Assembly (NCBI RefSeq): GCF_902459685.1
Contig: NZ_CABPSF010000014.1
Location: 1-38,986 of the forward strand
DNA length: 38,986 nucleotides
Direction of reading: 5' to 3'
Source of the DNA: Pandoraea iniqua
Lineage (GTDB): Bacteria; Pseudomonadota; Gammaproteobacteria; Burkholderiales; Burkholderiaceae
Under the pieces are notes generated by a model, which was not told where the DNA came from, searched no databases, and saw only the letters and a list, made by a program, of their open reading frames with translations. The translations under genes were made by a program, and so were the position numbers. This document shows, piece after piece, positions 11,301 through 20,550 of the stretch. The first letter of the stretch is position 1. Each line of letters opens with the position of its first letter.

Positions 11301-12537
11301 CGAGCGCGAGCGTCACAAAGTGCCGTACGGCGCGACGCTGCTGCAACTGGATGGCGCACAGGTCAAGGCCGGTGTGCAACTCGGTACGTGGGATCCGCTG
11401 ACGCGCCCGATCATTACCGAACACGGCGGTTTCGCCCGCTTCGAGAATGTCGAGGAAGGTGTCACGGTTGCCAAGCAGATCGACGATGTGACGGGTCTGT
11501 CCACGCTGGTCGTGATCGATCCGAAGCGTCGTGGTCCGGCGTCGAAGAACGTGCGTCCGCAGGTCAAGCTGCTCGACGAGAATGGTGTGGAAGTGAAGAT
11601 CCCGGGTACCGATCACGCTGTGACGATCGGCTTCCAGGTGGGCGCACTGATCACCATCAAGGACGGTCAGCAAGTGCCGGTGGGTGAAGTGCTCGCACGT
11701 ATCCCGACCGAAGCGCAAAAGACCCGCGACATTACCGGGGGTCTGCCGCGTGTGGCCGAACTGTTCGAAGCACGTGCACCGAAGGACGCCGGCATTCTGG
11801 CCGAAGTCACGGGTACGACGTCGTTCGGTAAGGACACCAAGGGCAAGCAGCGTCTGGTCATTACCGATCTGGACGGCAACCAGCACGAGTTCCTGATTCC
11901 GAAGGAAAAGCAGGTGCTGGTGCACGACGGTCAGGTGGTGAACAAGGGCGAAATGATCGTGGACGGCCCGGCCGATCCGCACGACATTCTGCGCTTGCAG
12001 GGTATCGAGGCACTGGCACGTTACATCGTCGACGAAGTTCAGGACGTGTACCGTTTGCAGGGTGTGAAGATCAACGACAAGCACATCGAGGTGATCGTTC
12101 GCCAGATGCTGCGTCGTGTGCAGATCGTCGATTCGGGCGATACGCGCTTCATCACCGGCGAACAGGTCGAACGCTCGGACATGCTCGACGAGAACGACGC
12201 CATGAACGCTTTGGACAAGCGTCCGGCGCAGTACGAGAACGTGTTGCTGGGTATTACGAAGGCGTCGCTGTCGACGGACTCGTTCATCTCGGCCGCATCG
12301 TTCCAGGAAACGACGCGCGTGTTGACCGAAGCCGCCATCATGGGCAAGAAGGACGACCTGCGTGGCCTGAAGGAAAACGTCATCGTCGGCCGTCTGATCC
12401 CGGCAGGTACGGGTCTGGCGTATCACAAGGCCCGCAAGGCCCGCGAAACGTCGGATCGCGAGCGTCACGACCAGATCGCTCTGGAAGAGGCGTTTGCCCC
12501 GATGCCCGCATCGGTGGAAGAGCCGACGGCAGAGTAA
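8314..12537 (+). CDS. rpoC: DNA-directed RNA polymerase subunit beta prime
   Basis: A 1407-residue subunit that contributes the active-site magnesium. The N-terminal zinc ribbon [20 protein letters not shown] has its four cysteines. The lid/rudder region includes [20 protein letters not shown]. The catalytic loop [17 protein letters not shown] supplies the three aspartates. The trigger-loop region contains [19 protein letters not shown]. The second zinc site shows [19 protein letters not shown] 8314 has AGGAG upstream (8303-8307). A strong terminator at 12606 ends the transcription unit, and the accessory region begins after it. Confidence 0.98.
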   Translation: MKALLDLFKQVQQDEQFDAIKIGLASPDKIRSWSFGEVKKPETINYRTFKPERDGLFCAKIFGPIKDYECLCGKYKRLKHRGVICEKCGVEVTLAKVRRERMGHIELASPVAHIWFLKSLPSRLGMVLDMTLRDIERVLYFEAYVVIEAGMTPLKARQIMTEEDYYNKVEEYGDEFRAEMGAEGVRELLRAIDIDSEVERLRAELQATGSEAKIKKYAKRLKVLEAFQRSGIKPEWMVLEVLPVLPPELRPLVPLDGGRFATSDLNDLYRRVINRNNRLKRLLELKAPDIIVRNEKRMLQESVDSLLDNGRRGKAMTGANKRPLKSLADMIKGKSGRFRQNLLGKRVDYSGRSVITVGPTLKLHQCGLPKLMALELFKPFIFHKLEVMGVATTIKAAKKEVENQTAVVWDILEEVIREHPIMLNRAPTLHRLGIQAFEPVLIEGKAIQLHPLVCAAFNADFDGDQMAVHVPLSLEAQMEARTLMLASNNVLFPANGDPSIVPSQDIVLGLYYATRDKINGRGEGISFADVSEVLRAYDNKEVELASRVNVRITEMVHNEDTSEGAPKFVPKITLYPTTVGRAILSEILPPGLPFSVLNKSLKKKEISKLINTAFRRCGLRETVIFVDKLMQSGFKLATRAGISICVDDMLVPTKKEELIGEASKKVKEYDRQYMSGLVTAQERYNNVVDIWGATGDAVGKAMMEQLSTEETVDRDGKTVRQESFNSIYMMADSGARGSSAQIRQLAGMRGLMAKPDGSIIETPITANFREGLNVLQYFISTHGARKGLADTALKTANSGYLTRRLVDVTQDLVVVEDDCGTSNGVAMKALVEGGEVVEALRDRILGRVAVSDVVNPETQETVYEAGTLLDEDVVETIESLGIDEVRVRTPLTCDTRYGLCALCYGRDLGRGSRVNVGEAVGVIAAQSIGEPGTQLTMRTFHIGGAASRAAVASSIEAKSNGTVRFTATMRYVTNGRGEQIVISRSGEILITDDHGRERERHKVPYGATLLQLDGAQVKAGVQLGTWDPLTRPIITEHGGFARFENVEEGVTVAKQIDDVTGLSTLVVIDPKRRGPASKNVRPQVKLLDENGVEVKIPGTDHAVTIGFQVGALITIKDGQQVPVGEVLARIPTEAQKTRDITGGLPRVAELFEARAPKDAGILAEVTGTTSFGKDTKGKQRLVITDLDGNQHEFLIPKEKQVLVHDGQVVNKGEMIVDGPADPHDILRLQGIEALARYIVDEVQDVYRLQGVKINDKHIEVIVRQMLRRVQIVDSGDTRFITGEQVERSDMLDENDAMNALDKRPAQYENVLLGITKASLSTDSFISAASFQETTRVLTEAAIMGKKDDLRGLKENVIVGRLIPAGTGLAYHKARKARETSDRERHDQIALEEAFAPMPASVEEPTAE

Positions 12538-12605
12538 GGTGGCAGGCAGCGCTGGCGAAAGCCGGCGCTGTCACCGCAGACTTTGTCGCGACAGCAGTCG
12601 ATGTG

Positions 12606-12641
12606 AAAAACGGCACCCTTTGCGGGGTGCCGTTTTTTTTT
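12606..12641 (+). terminator. Strong terminator after rpoC
   Basis: CGGCACCC (12611-12618) pairs with GGGTGCCG (12625-12632), extended by the A run before and T run after, with nine Ts at 12633-12641. It closes the rpo operon and, given the A tract on the other side, may also stop the converging receptor transcript. Confidence 0.92.
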
Positions 12642-12681
12642 GCCTGCGGTTTTTTGCTACGTGACGACTACGCCGTCATGA

Positions 12682-14886
12682 TCAGAACCCGAAGTGGCCC
12701 TGCACGTAGACCATGCGCGGGGCGCCGACCATGATGCCGCCGTTCTGATCGGTGTTACGCGTGTAGAAGCGCTTGTCGAAGACGTTGTTCACGCCCACGG
12801 TGACATCGGCGTTCTTGTAGAACGGCAGCTTGTACATCGCTTGCAGATTCCACACACGGTAACCCGGCACCTTGCCGTTGGTGCCGTCGGCCGATTGCGC
12901 TTCGGTGTTCGCCAAGTCCGAGTACTGCGAGCTTTGGTGCGTGGTCGAGACGTTGAGGGTCCACTGACCGATCGCGTAGCGCGCGCCGAGCGTGTCGGTA
13001 AAGCGGGAGTAGAACGGCACATCGAGGCCGGCCGTCGTGCCCGACTTCTGGATCGCACGCACGTAGGTGAAGTTCGCGTACAGGTTCAGGCCGCGCAGCA
13101 CGCTGTCGCGGTCGAAGGTGTAATCGAGCGCGGTTTCGATACCGTCGTGATTCGTCGCCCCGATGTTCTGGAAGGTCGCCGGGCTGACGTTCGGCACTTG
13201 CAGAATCTGGTTGTCGAACTTCATCTTGAACGCCGTCAACTCGGCGCGCCAGCGGTTGTCCGTCCAGCGCGTGCCGATTTCATACGTGCGCGCGACTTCC
13301 GGCTGAAGCGGGTTCGTCGCCGACATCGAGTTCAGCTGCGTGTTCTGCACCGGCCCGAACGACGTGCTGTAGTCCGCGAAGATCGTCCATGCGCTGTTCA
13401 CCAGATACGACAGGTTCACCGACGGCAGCGGCTTGTTGTTGTCGGTACGGAAGGTGTTGCCCGAGGCCTTGTCGACGCGTTGCGAAGCGATCATTTCGTA
13501 ACGCACGCCCGGCGTCAGACGCCAGTTGCCCCACGCCATACGGTCGTCGATATAGAACGCGTTCGCCGTGGTGTAGTTGTAGAACGTGGTGGTCGCCGAG
13601 TTCTTGCCGTTGGACAGGGTCGTGCTGAAGTTGTTGTCGTCGCCGCGCTCGCGCACGAAGCGATAGCCGACCGTAACGTCATGCGCCGTCGGGCCGAGGA
13701 ACAGGCGTTGCGTGTAGCGCGGCTCGATGCCGAACGTCTGATAGTTGCGCGGCTGGTGAATGGTCACGAGCGGCAGCACCGACAGATTGGTCAGCGAGCT
13801 TTGACGGTAGCTTTCGTTGAAGAACGTGCGGAGCTCGAATTCCTGCGTCTCCGAGATCGTGTTCAGGTAGCCGAAGTCGAGGCCGGTGCGATTGCCGCTC
13901 CAGTAGTCGTTCGGACGCGTGTTCTGGAACGGATCGGCGTTGTATTGCGCGGCGGTCAGGCCGCCCGGCGTCATCGACTTGGCGTCGTAATACGAGACCT
14001 TACCGTAGACCTGCTGGCTCGGCGTGATGTCGTAGCGCCACTTCAACGCGAGGTCGTTCACGTTCTCGTTGCTGCCCGTGCGCCAGTCGCGACCGACCAT
14101 GCCCGAGTAGAGCAACGCGAGGCCCAGCCCGTTGTCCATCTGGGTACCTAGGAACAGGCCGTATTGGGTATTGGCGCCGCCCCCGGTGGTGTAGATGTTC
14201 TGACGCACCGTGGCGTCGCCGGTCAGGCCCGGCGTATTCGGAATCGAGCGCGTCTTGAAGTTGATCACGCCGCCCACGTTTTGCGGGCCGTAGCGCACGG
14301 CTCCGCCGCTACGCACAACGTCGATGCTCTCGATGTTGAAGAGACTGACCGGGGCGAACGACAACTGCGGCTGGCCATAGGGCGCCACCGCGAGCGGAAT
14401 GCCGTCGAGCAGCACCGTCGAGCGCGGGCTGAAACGGCCCGCAAGACCGCGCACGCCGATGTTCAGCGAGATGGCGCTGCCGGCGGAGCTGGAGTTGTCA
14501 GTGGCTTGCACCCCCGGCACGCGGCGCAGCACGTCGCCGATGCTCGCCGCACCCGAGGCGTCGATCTGGTCTTTCTTCACGACCGTGCGTGCGCCCGGGA
14601 AGGTCTTCGCACTGTTATCGAGCCCCGTACCGAGCCAGTCGCCCGAAACGTTGACCGCACCGAGTTCGACGTCGGCCTTCGCCTCGTCGGCGGCGCGCGT
14701 GGCGGCGGCGTTGTTGGCCGAATTGCTGACCGAATCGCTGGCCTGCTGGGCATGGGCGACGCCGAGCGTGGCCATCAACAGGGCGGCGGCACAGGCGGTG
14801 GCACGGGGGAGGCGGGCTGCCGGCAACAGGGCGGCGGCGCTGAAAGTGGCCGGCGCTGACGCGCGGCGACGTTCGGACATCTTCAT
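12682..14886 (-). CDS. TonB-dependent receptor, FecA-like (ferric citrate type)
   Basis: A 734-residue outer-membrane iron-siderophore receptor. An N-terminal signal sequence ends near AHA/QQ (about residue 46). A short linker carries a possible TonB box (ELGAVNV). Plug-domain motifs follow: GDWLGTGLDNSAKTFPGAR, VLRRVPGVQATD, RSTVLLDGIPLAVAPYGQPQ and DVVRSGGAVRYGPQNVGG. The barrel ends in MVYVQGHFGF with a terminal aromatic. The motif series closely follows E. coli FecA from my knowledge of that sequence. The N-terminal signalling (STN) domain of FecA is absent, as are fecI and fecR neighbours, so it probably transports without surface signalling. It is divergent from hpaH. A Fur-box-like promoter lies upstream. 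The exact ligand cannot be read from sequence. Confidence 0.88.
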   Translation of the reverse strand: MKMSERRRASAPATFSAAALLPAARLPRATACAAALLMATLGVAHAQQASDSVSNSANNAAATRAADEAKADVELGAVNVSGDWLGTGLDNSAKTFPGARTVVKKDQIDASGAASIGDVLRRVPGVQATDNSSSAGSAISLNIGVRGLAGRFSPRSTVLLDGIPLAVAPYGQPQLSFAPVSLFNIESIDVVRSGGAVRYGPQNVGGVINFKTRSIPNTPGLTGDATVRQNIYTTGGGANTQYGLFLGTQMDNGLGLALLYSGMVGRDWRTGSNENVNDLALKWRYDITPSQQVYGKVSYYDAKSMTPGGLTAAQYNADPFQNTRPNDYWSGNRTGLDFGYLNTISETQEFELRTFFNESYRQSSLTNLSVLPLVTIHQPRNYQTFGIEPRYTQRLFLGPTAHDVTVGYRFVRERGDDNNFSTTLSNGKNSATTTFYNYTTANAFYIDDRMAWGNWRLTPGVRYEMIASQRVDKASGNTFRTDNNKPLPSVNLSYLVNSAWTIFADYSTSFGPVQNTQLNSMSATNPLQPEVARTYEIGTRWTDNRWRAELTAFKMKFDNQILQVPNVSPATFQNIGATNHDGIETALDYTFDRDSVLRGLNLYANFTYVRAIQKSGTTAGLDVPFYSRFTDTLGARYAIGQWTLNVSTTHQSSQYSDLANTEAQSADGTNGKVPGYRVWNLQAMYKLPFYKNADVTVGVNNVFDKRFYTRNTDQNGGIMVGAPRMVYVQGHFGF

Positions 14887-14996
14887 CTTTGCTGACCTTC
14901 GAGACTTCGTGAGTATGGCGAGCGCGGCCTTCGCTCTTGGCGAGCCCCCGGGCGCGGTCGTTGTTATGAGTAATGCGTTGTAATAAAACGTCGCGG

Positions 14997-15022
14997 ATTA
15001 TAAATGCAAATCACTCTCATTT
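14997..15022 (-). promoter_or_regulatory. Receptor promoter with overlapping Fur box
   Basis: On the minus strand a perfect TATAAT (14997-15002) lies about 110 bases before the receptor start. Immediately upstream, 15002-15022 reads as an imperfect palindrome AAATG...CATTT with an ATGAGAgTgATT core, close to the Fur consensus. A repressor bound there would cover the spacer and -35, the usual geometry for iron-repressed promoters. The rest of the 554-base gap 14887-15440 holds the hpa promoter block at 15269 and nothing else I recognise. Confidence 0.72.
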
Positions 15023-15268
15023 TTAATGGGTATTGCTGATCGAGAATCGGTATTTGCGGGTGCGCGGCCGTGGTGCGCATAGCGATACGCAAAAACGGAC
15101 ACATTGCTCGGAAAAGGACTATAAAAACGAAGAAATGCGGGAAGAAGCCGGAGAAACCGAATGCCGTTCGTGAATTTCAACGGGTAGTTGAGGCTGTGGC
15201 TGGATTGCGACAGTAGGGTCTTTCGGACCGGAAATAGGGGGGCAGAGAGGTGCCTGAGGGCCGGCCGA

Positions 15269-15318
15269 CGATTATCCAGTTTTACTTACTAATCGCCCAA
15301 AATCGATTGATTGTTCCG
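15269..15318 (+). promoter_or_regulatory. Shared regulatory block upstream of hpaH
   Basis: This 50-base stretch matches the minus strand of 26152-26201 at 45 of 50 positions, with the final 22 bases (15297-15318, containing AAAATCGATTGATTGTTCC) exact. In both places it points toward a catabolic gene: hpaH starts 122 bases downstream here, and tyrB 94 bases downstream there. The second copy abuts a LysR-family gene, so it is a good candidate for the binding site of that regulator. Confidence 0.75.
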
Positions 15319-15440
15319 TAGGCGCCGAGCCGCAAGAATAGAGCGCATCGAGACAAGAACCGCGCTGCCCCACATCGCGCTCTACGCGCCCCAAGCGCCC
15401 GAGCGTCCGAGCGAGCGGCGGCGCTACGGAGACAAACGAG

Positions 15441-16244
15441 ATGCTGGATGCGTCGATTCATCAAGCCCTTGCCCGCGAATTGCACGACGCCGAGCGCAGC
15501 CGCACGCCGGTCACGCAGTTCTCGCGCCGCTACCCCGACATGACCATCGCCGACAGCTACGCGATTCAGCAAGCGTGGCTCGCGCTGAAATACGCCGAAG
15601 GCCGGCGGGTGATCGGTCACAAGATCGGGCTGACCTCGCGCGCGATGCAGGTGGCCGCGCAAATCACCGAACCCGACCACGGCACGCTGCTCGACGACAT
15701 GCTCGTCGCCGACGGCGCAACGCTGGAAGCGGGGCGTTTCATCGTGCCGCGCCTCGAAGTGGAGCTGGCGTTCATTCTGGCCAAACCGCTCAAGGGCCCC
15801 GGCGTCACGCTGTTCGATGTGCTGGACGCCACGGCATGGGTCACGCCCGCGCTTGAGCTGATCGATGGCCGCATCGAGCTGTTCGACCGCGACACGCAGG
15901 CACCGCGCAAAGTGTTCGACACCATTGCCGACAACGCGGCCAATGCCGCCATCGTGCTGGGCGGGCGCCCGGTCAAACCGGATGCCATCGATCTGCGCTG
16001 GACGGGGGCGCTGCTCTACCGCAATGGCGTGATCGAAGAGTCGGGCCTGAGCGCCGCAGTGCTGAATCACCCGGGCAATGGTGTCGCGTGGCTCGCCAAC
16101 AAGTTGGGTGCCTTCGACGAAGGCTTACAGGCGGGCGAGATCGTGCTCGCCGGGTCGTTCACGCGACCGGTCGCCTGCAAGGCGGGCGATGTCTTTCATG
16201 CCGATTACGGCCCCTTGGGGGCGATCGGTGTGCGCTTCGTCTGA
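15441..16244 (+). CDS. hpaH: 2-oxo-hept-3-ene-1,7-dioate hydratase
   Basis: A 267-residue cytoplasmic metal-dependent hydratase that adds water to 2-oxohept-3-enedioate in the homoprotocatechuate meta-cleavage route. It has exactly the length of E. coli HpcG and shares long stretches with it as I recall that sequence: [49 protein letters not shown] and [13 protein letters not shown]. The conserved acidic residues of the hydratase/decarboxylase family (EVE, E in LELID) are present. ATG 15441 follows GGAG at a 9-base spacing. First gene of a tightly spaced operon (gap of 29 bases to hpaI). The shared LysR-type block lies upstream. Confidence 0.92.
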   Translation: MLDASIHQALARELHDAERSRTPVTQFSRRYPDMTIADSYAIQQAWLALKYAEGRRVIGHKIGLTSRAMQVAAQITEPDHGTLLDDMLVADGATLEAGRFIVPRLEVELAFILAKPLKGPGVTLFDVLDATAWVTPALELIDGRIELFDRDTQAPRKVFDTIADNAANAAIVLGGRPVKPDAIDLRWTGALLYRNGVIEESGLSAAVLNHPGNGVAWLANKLGAFDEGLQAGEIVLAGSFTRPVACKAGDVFHADYGPLGAIGVRFV

Positions 16245-16273
16245 CCGACTCCCCGAACTTCGGAACCGACCTC

Positions 16274-17050
16274 ATGAAAACGCCCCCGAATGCATTCAAG
16301 CAGGCGCTCGCCAACCGGCAGCGCCAGATCGGCCTGTGGATGGGACTCGCCACGCCGTACGCCGCCGAGCTGTGCGCCGGCAGCGGCTTCGACTGGATCG
16401 TGATCGACGGCGAGCACGCGCCTAACGATCTGCGCTCGACGCTCGCCGCCCTTCAGGCGGTCGCGCCTTATCCGTCGCATCCAGTCGTGCGTTTGCCGCA
16501 TGGCGATGCGGTGCTCATCAAGCAGGTGCTCGAAATCGGCGCGACGACGTTGCTCGTGCCGATGGTCGAATCCGCAGACATGGCGGCGGCGCTGGTCAGT
16601 GCCATGCGCTATCCGCCGCAGGGCACGCGCGGTGTCGGCAGTGGGCTCGCCCGCTCGTCGCGCTGGAATCGCTATGACGACTATCTGCATGCGGCGAACG
16701 ACACCGCGTGTCTGCTGGTGCAGGTGGAAACCGCCGAGGCGCTCGCGCAGGTGGATGCCATCGCGTCGGTCGACGGCGTCGACGGGGTGTTTATCGGCCC
16801 GGCGGATCTGGCCGCGTCGATGGGTTATCTCGGGCAGGCGACCCATCCGGACGTGCGCAAGGCCATCGAAGACGGCATCGCGCGCATTCGCGCCGCCGGT
16901 AAACCGGCCGGCATCCTGTGCGTCGACGAGGCGCTGGCGCGCCATTACCTCGACCTCGGCGTGACCTTCATCGCCGTCGGCATCGACACGTCGCTGCTCG
17001 CCAACGCGAGCCGTGCGCTCGCCGCGAAGTTTACCGGCCCGGCAGATTGA
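16274..17050 (+). CDS. hpaI: 4-hydroxy-2-oxoheptanedioate aldolase
   Basis: A 258-residue class II pyruvate aldolase that splits 4-hydroxy-2-oxoheptanedioate into pyruvate and succinate semialdehyde, the last step of the homoprotocatechuate route. Family landmarks are clear: [15 protein letters not shown] with the catalytic His (residue 48), PVVR with the substrate-binding Arg, [11 protein letters not shown] with the metal-binding Glu, and [15 protein letters not shown] with the metal-binding Asp. The barrel runs nearly full length like E. coli HpaI (262 residues). I take ATG 16274 because the frame upstream overlaps hpaH and lacks homology. The Shine-Dalgarno is weak (CGGA). The gap to hpaE is 31 bases. 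Confidence 0.93.
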   Translation: MKTPPNAFKQALANRQRQIGLWMGLATPYAAELCAGSGFDWIVIDGEHAPNDLRSTLAALQAVAPYPSHPVVRLPHGDAVLIKQVLEIGATTLLVPMVESADMAAALVSAMRYPPQGTRGVGSGLARSSRWNRYDDYLHAANDTACLLVQVETAEALAQVDAIASVDGVDGVFIGPADLAASMGYLGQATHPDVRKAIEDGIARIRAAGKPAGILCVDEALARHYLDLGVTFIAVGIDTSLLANASRALAAKFTGPAD

Positions 17051-17081
17051 ATTCCCCCACTTTCCCCCAACGAGGCATCGC

Positions 17082-18557
17082 ATGAGCGCTTCCCGTTTTG
17101 ACGTCGCCGGTATTCCGGTGTCGCCAGACCATTTCATCGACGGCCGACGCGTGGCGTCGCCGGATACGTTCGAATGCGTTTCCCCCATCGATCAGACGCT
17201 GCTCGGCCATATCGCCAGCGGCAATCTCGCGCACGTGGACGCCGCCGTCACCTCGGCCGCGCAGGCGTTCCCCGCGTGGGCGGCGCTGGGCGCAGCCGCA
17301 CGCCAGCCGTATCTGCAACGCTTTGCCGACGCAATCGGGCGGCGCGCCGAAGCGTTCGCCACGCTGGAGAGCCACGATGCGGGCGTGTTGCGCTCGCGCA
17401 TGGCCCACGGCGTGGTGCCACGCGCGATGCAAAACATCACTTGGTTTGCCGAGCATGCACTGACGTTGCAGGACCGCGTGATCGAGACACCGCAGGCGCG
17501 CCATCTGGTGCGGCACGACCCGGCCGGTGTGGTGGCCATCATCACGCCGTGGAATTCGCCGCTGATGCTGGCGACGTGGAAGATCGGTCCGGCGCTCGCG
17601 TCCGGCAACACCGTGGTACTCAAGGCGCCCGAGTGGGCACCGCTCACGTCGTCGCTGCTGGCCGATTGTGCGGAAGAAGCGGGGTTGCCGCCCGGCGTAT
17701 TCAACCTGTTGCAGGGCTCGGGGGCGGTGACCGGGGCGGCGCTGGTGAGCGACTCGCGCCTCGCGCGAATCTCGTTCACGGGCTCGGTCACGACGGCGAA
17801 ATGGATCGCCAAAACGGCCGCCGCGAATCTGGTGCCGTGCAGTCTCGAACTCGGCGGCAAGTCGGCCTTCATCGTGCTCGCCGACGCCGATCTGGACGCC
17901 GCCGCTGCCACGGCCGCGCTGATGTATCGCAACGCCGGGCAAGTGTGTCTCGCGGGTACGCGACTGCTCGTGCATGCCGACGTCGCGCAACGTTTCACCG
18001 AGACGCTGCGCACGCTGGTCGAAAGCCTCGTCGTGGGCGACCCGCGTGAGGCGGCGACGGAAGTCGGCCCGATCATTCATCCGCGCCAACTGGAGCGTGT
18101 GGAAGGTTTTGTCGAGCGTGCCGTCGCGGGCGGGGCGCGTGTGCTGTGGGGTGGCAAGCGTCATCCGTTCGGTGCGCAGTATTTCGCGCCGACGCTGCTC
18201 ACCGACTTGCGTCAGCGCGACGAGATCGTGCAACAGGAAGTCTTCGGGCCGGTGCTCACGTTGCAGACGTTCCGAAGCGACGATGACGTCATCGAAATGG
18301 CCAACGGCACCGACTTCGGACTGGGCGGCGTCTGCTACGGCGACGAGGCGCATGCCATTGCCATCGCGCAGCGCGTGCGTACCGGCTTCATCTGGGTCAA
18401 TAGCTTCGGCATTCGCGATCTCGCGGCACCGTTCGGCGGGATCAAGCGCTCGGGCGTGGGCCGCGAAGGCGGCGAGTGGAGCTTCGAATTCTTCTGCGAC
18501 GTGAAGGATGTCGTCGTGCCGAAACAGCCGTTCAAGGCGAGCTTCAGCCATCGCTGA
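17082..18557 (+). CDS. hpaE: 5-carboxymethyl-2-hydroxymuconate semialdehyde dehydrogenase
   Basis: A 491-residue NAD-dependent aldehyde dehydrogenase that oxidises the ring-cleavage product of homoprotocatechuate. The Rossmann cofactor region includes ITPWNSPLMLATWKIGPALA and FTGSVTTAKWIA. The general base is Glu256 in SLELGGKS and the nucleophile is Cys289 in NAGQVCLAGTR. The C-terminal FGGIKRSGVGREGG motif is present. ATG 17082 with GAGG six bases upstream gives the HpaE length (about 488); an upstream in-frame extension would overlap hpaI. Substrate assignment leans on the flanking hpaH, hpaI and hpaD; the protein alone would support only aldehyde dehydrogenase. Confidence 0.9.
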   Translation: MSASRFDVAGIPVSPDHFIDGRRVASPDTFECVSPIDQTLLGHIASGNLAHVDAAVTSAAQAFPAWAALGAAARQPYLQRFADAIGRRAEAFATLESHDAGVLRSRMAHGVVPRAMQNITWFAEHALTLQDRVIETPQARHLVRHDPAGVVAIITPWNSPLMLATWKIGPALASGNTVVLKAPEWAPLTSSLLADCAEEAGLPPGVFNLLQGSGAVTGAALVSDSRLARISFTGSVTTAKWIAKTAAANLVPCSLELGGKSAFIVLADADLDAAAATAALMYRNAGQVCLAGTRLLVHADVAQRFTETLRTLVESLVVGDPREAATEVGPIIHPRQLERVEGFVERAVAGGARVLWGGKRHPFGAQYFAPTLLTDLRQRDEIVQQEVFGPVLTLQTFRSDDDVIEMANGTDFGLGGVCYGDEAHAIAIAQRVRTGFIWVNSFGIRDLAAPFGGIKRSGVGREGGEWSFEFFCDVKDVVVPKQPFKASFSHR

Positions 18558-18616
18558 TCATCGCTGATGGCATTGCCGCATTCAGTGAAAAAACAAGAGA
18601 GATTGAGGAGAACACC

Positions 18617-19510
18617 ATGGGACAGATCGTCGGCGCGGCATTGGTGTCGCACCATCCCGGTTTGATGCAGTGTGAAGAATTTCGCGTCTTGCAGGGCGCA
18701 GGCGCGGATTCGGATTTGATCGCCGGGTACACGCGCGTGCGCGAGCGAATCGCGGCGGCGAAGCCGGACGTCGTGCTGATTTTCGATTCGCACTGGTTCA
18801 CGACCGGCTATCACCTGATCGACGGCGGCGCGCGTTATTCCGGCATGTACGTCTCCGACGAGATGCCGTGGTATTTGCACGGTGTGCCGTATGACTATCG
18901 CGGTCATCCCGAACTCGCGCTCGCCGTGGAAGCCGTGGCGCGTGAGAAGCGTGTGCGGGCGCGGGCCGTGCAGCATCCCGATCTGCCGCGCCACTACCCG
19001 ACGATCAACGTCATCAAGCAGATGCGGCTCGATGCGTGGCCGATCGTGACCGTGAGTTCGTGCCAAAACTGCGAGACGGAGCATTTCCTGCAATCGGGGG
19101 AAGTGATCGGCGAGGCGATTCGCCGCAGCGATTTGCGGGTGGTGATGCTGGCGTCCGGTGCGCTGAGTCACAAGTTCAACGGTATCGACTGGACGCCGAC
19201 GCATCCGCGCATTTTTCACGAGAGCAATGTGTCGCGGCCGGAGAACATCGAGAGCGACAAGCGCGCGATCGAAGCGTTTCGCGAGGGGCGTCACGACCAG
19301 ATTCTGGCGGATTGGGACAGCGACTATCGCAAGCGCCCGTGGGAAGCTCACGGCGCGCACTATCTGCAAATGGTCGGTGCGCTGGGCGGCGCGGCATGCC
19401 GCAGCAAGGGCGTGGTGCTCTCCGATTACGAGAACGCGCGCGGCACCGGTAACGTGCATATCTGGTTCGACGGCGACGACAGTGCGAGCCGCACCGCGCG
19501 TCAGGCCTGA
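18617..19510 (+). CDS. hpaD: 3,4-dihydroxyphenylacetate 2,3-dioxygenase (LigB-type)
   Basis: A 297-residue extradiol ring-cleavage dioxygenase of the LigB/class III family. It opens homoprotocatechuate between C2 and C3 using Fe(II) and oxygen. Visible family features: SHHPGLM near the N-terminus (metal-binding His12/13), IFDSHWFTTGYH (His59), SDEMPWYL, HYPTINVIK and the LASGALSHKF loop. ATG 18617 has GAGGAG at 18605-18610; longer frames would run into hpaE. LigB-family enzymes with other diol substrates exist, so the substrate is inferred from the operon. It follows hpaE by 59 bases and precedes hpaG by 12. Confidence 0.85.
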   Translation: MGQIVGAALVSHHPGLMQCEEFRVLQGAGADSDLIAGYTRVRERIAAAKPDVVLIFDSHWFTTGYHLIDGGARYSGMYVSDEMPWYLHGVPYDYRGHPELALAVEAVAREKRVRARAVQHPDLPRHYPTINVIKQMRLDAWPIVTVSSCQNCETEHFLQSGEVIGEAIRRSDLRVVMLASGALSHKFNGIDWTPTHPRIFHESNVSRPENIESDKRAIEAFREGRHDQILADWDSDYRKRPWEAHGAHYLQMVGALGGAACRSKGVVLSDYENARGTGNVHIWFDGDDSASRTARQA

Positions 19511-19522
19511 GGGAGTGACACG

Positions 19523-20470
19523 ATGGATTTCGAATTTCCGCTGAAAGCCCTCCCCGAAGTCATGCGTGGCCCGCGTGTTGAACGCCGGCGCATTCTGCTG
19601 GGCGGCAGTGCGTTCTGGGGCACGATGATCGAAGACGGTTCGCTGCGTGGTCAGTTGCGACTCGACGACGGCCGTGTGGTCGATCCGCAAACGGTGGCGC
19701 ATCTGCCGCCCGTCGACCCGTCGAAGATCATCGCTGTGCATATCTCGTATCGCTCGCGCAGCATGGAAACGCGCAACAAGCCGAAGCCGACCGATACGCC
19801 GACGTATTTCACCAAGCCGCCGACCTCGCTCAACGGCCACGGCGGGCAGATTCTCAAGCCTGCCGATTGCAAGTATCTGAACTACGAGAGCGAGTATGCG
19901 GTGGTGATCAGCCGGACGTGCCGCAACATATTGCCCGACGAAGCGTGGGATTACATCGAAGGCTTTTGTCCGGCGCTCGATATGGGCTTGCAGGACTTTC
20001 GCGATACCGATCAGGGATCGATGTTGCGTGTGAAGGGCGCGGATACGCTGCTGCCGATCGGCCCCGGCATCGTGCGTGGCGTGAATCTGTTCGAGCAGAC
20101 ATTGCGCACGTATCGCAACGGACTGGTCGTGCAGGAGGCGCACATCGGCGATGAGACGATCTGGGGGCCGCATTACATGATCGCCGACATTGCGCGTCAC
20201 ATCACGCTGATGCCCGGCGACGTGATCCTGATGGGCACGCCGTGCCATTCGCGCTCGGTCGATGCGGGCGATCTGGTCGAGTGCGAGATCACCGGATTGG
20301 GCCGGCTGTCGGGCAGGGTGGTCGGCATCGAAGCGCCCCGTGCGGCGGCGCTCGGCGTGGGACATGCGCCGACCGATAGCCCCGAGGTGCGCCGCGTTGC
20401 GCTGGGCTTCGACGAACGTGTGCCGGAGCATTTCAAAGAAAACTATCGACGCGCGGCAAATAAGGCGTAG
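19523..20470 (+). CDS. hpaG: Fumarylacetoacetate-hydrolase-family decarboxylase/isomerase (HpaG-like)
   Basis: A 315-residue single-domain member of the FAH superfamily. The core runs from about residue 70 (KIIAVHISYRSRSMETRNKP) to 265. It has YFTKPPTSLNGHG, the metal-binding YESEYAVVI and DQGSMLRVKGADTLLPIGPGIV, and ends with PGDVILMGTPCHSRSVDAGDLVECEI. In E. coli the 5-oxopent-3-ene-1,2,5-tricarboxylate decarboxylase and the HHDD isomerase reside in one double-length protein of 429 residues. Here only one catalytic domain is present plus an N-terminal extension, so it may do one or both reactions as an oligomer. ATG 19523 follows GGGAG by 7 bases. Confidence 0.82.
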   Translation: MDFEFPLKALPEVMRGPRVERRRILLGGSAFWGTMIEDGSLRGQLRLDDGRVVDPQTVAHLPPVDPSKIIAVHISYRSRSMETRNKPKPTDTPTYFTKPPTSLNGHGGQILKPADCKYLNYESEYAVVISRTCRNILPDEAWDYIEGFCPALDMGLQDFRDTDQGSMLRVKGADTLLPIGPGIVRGVNLFEQTLRTYRNGLVVQEAHIGDETIWGPHYMIADIARHITLMPGDVILMGTPCHSRSVDAGDLVECEITGLGRLSGRVVGIEAPRAAALGVGHAPTDSPEVRRVALGFDERVPEHFKENYRRAANKA

Positions 20471-20550
20471 TTGACGTACGCGGTGGCGGCATCCGAAGAT
20501 GTCCCGGTCATGCCGGCATGTCGCGGCAATTCTTGGTACGGAGCAGACGA

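Noticed and set aside
8332-12468. Very long open frame on the minus strand opposite rpoC
   Set aside because: Same bias artefact; composition is dominated by Arg, His, Gln and Leu with no family resemblance.
12694-14859. Open frames opposite the TonB-dependent receptor
   Set aside because: Arg/His/Val-rich shadow translations; the minus-strand receptor has full-length homology to a known family.
17031-20431. Long minus-strand frames opposite hpaE, hpaD and hpaG
   Set aside because: The plus-strand enzymes have intact catalytic motifs and ribosome-binding sites; the opposite frames have neither.
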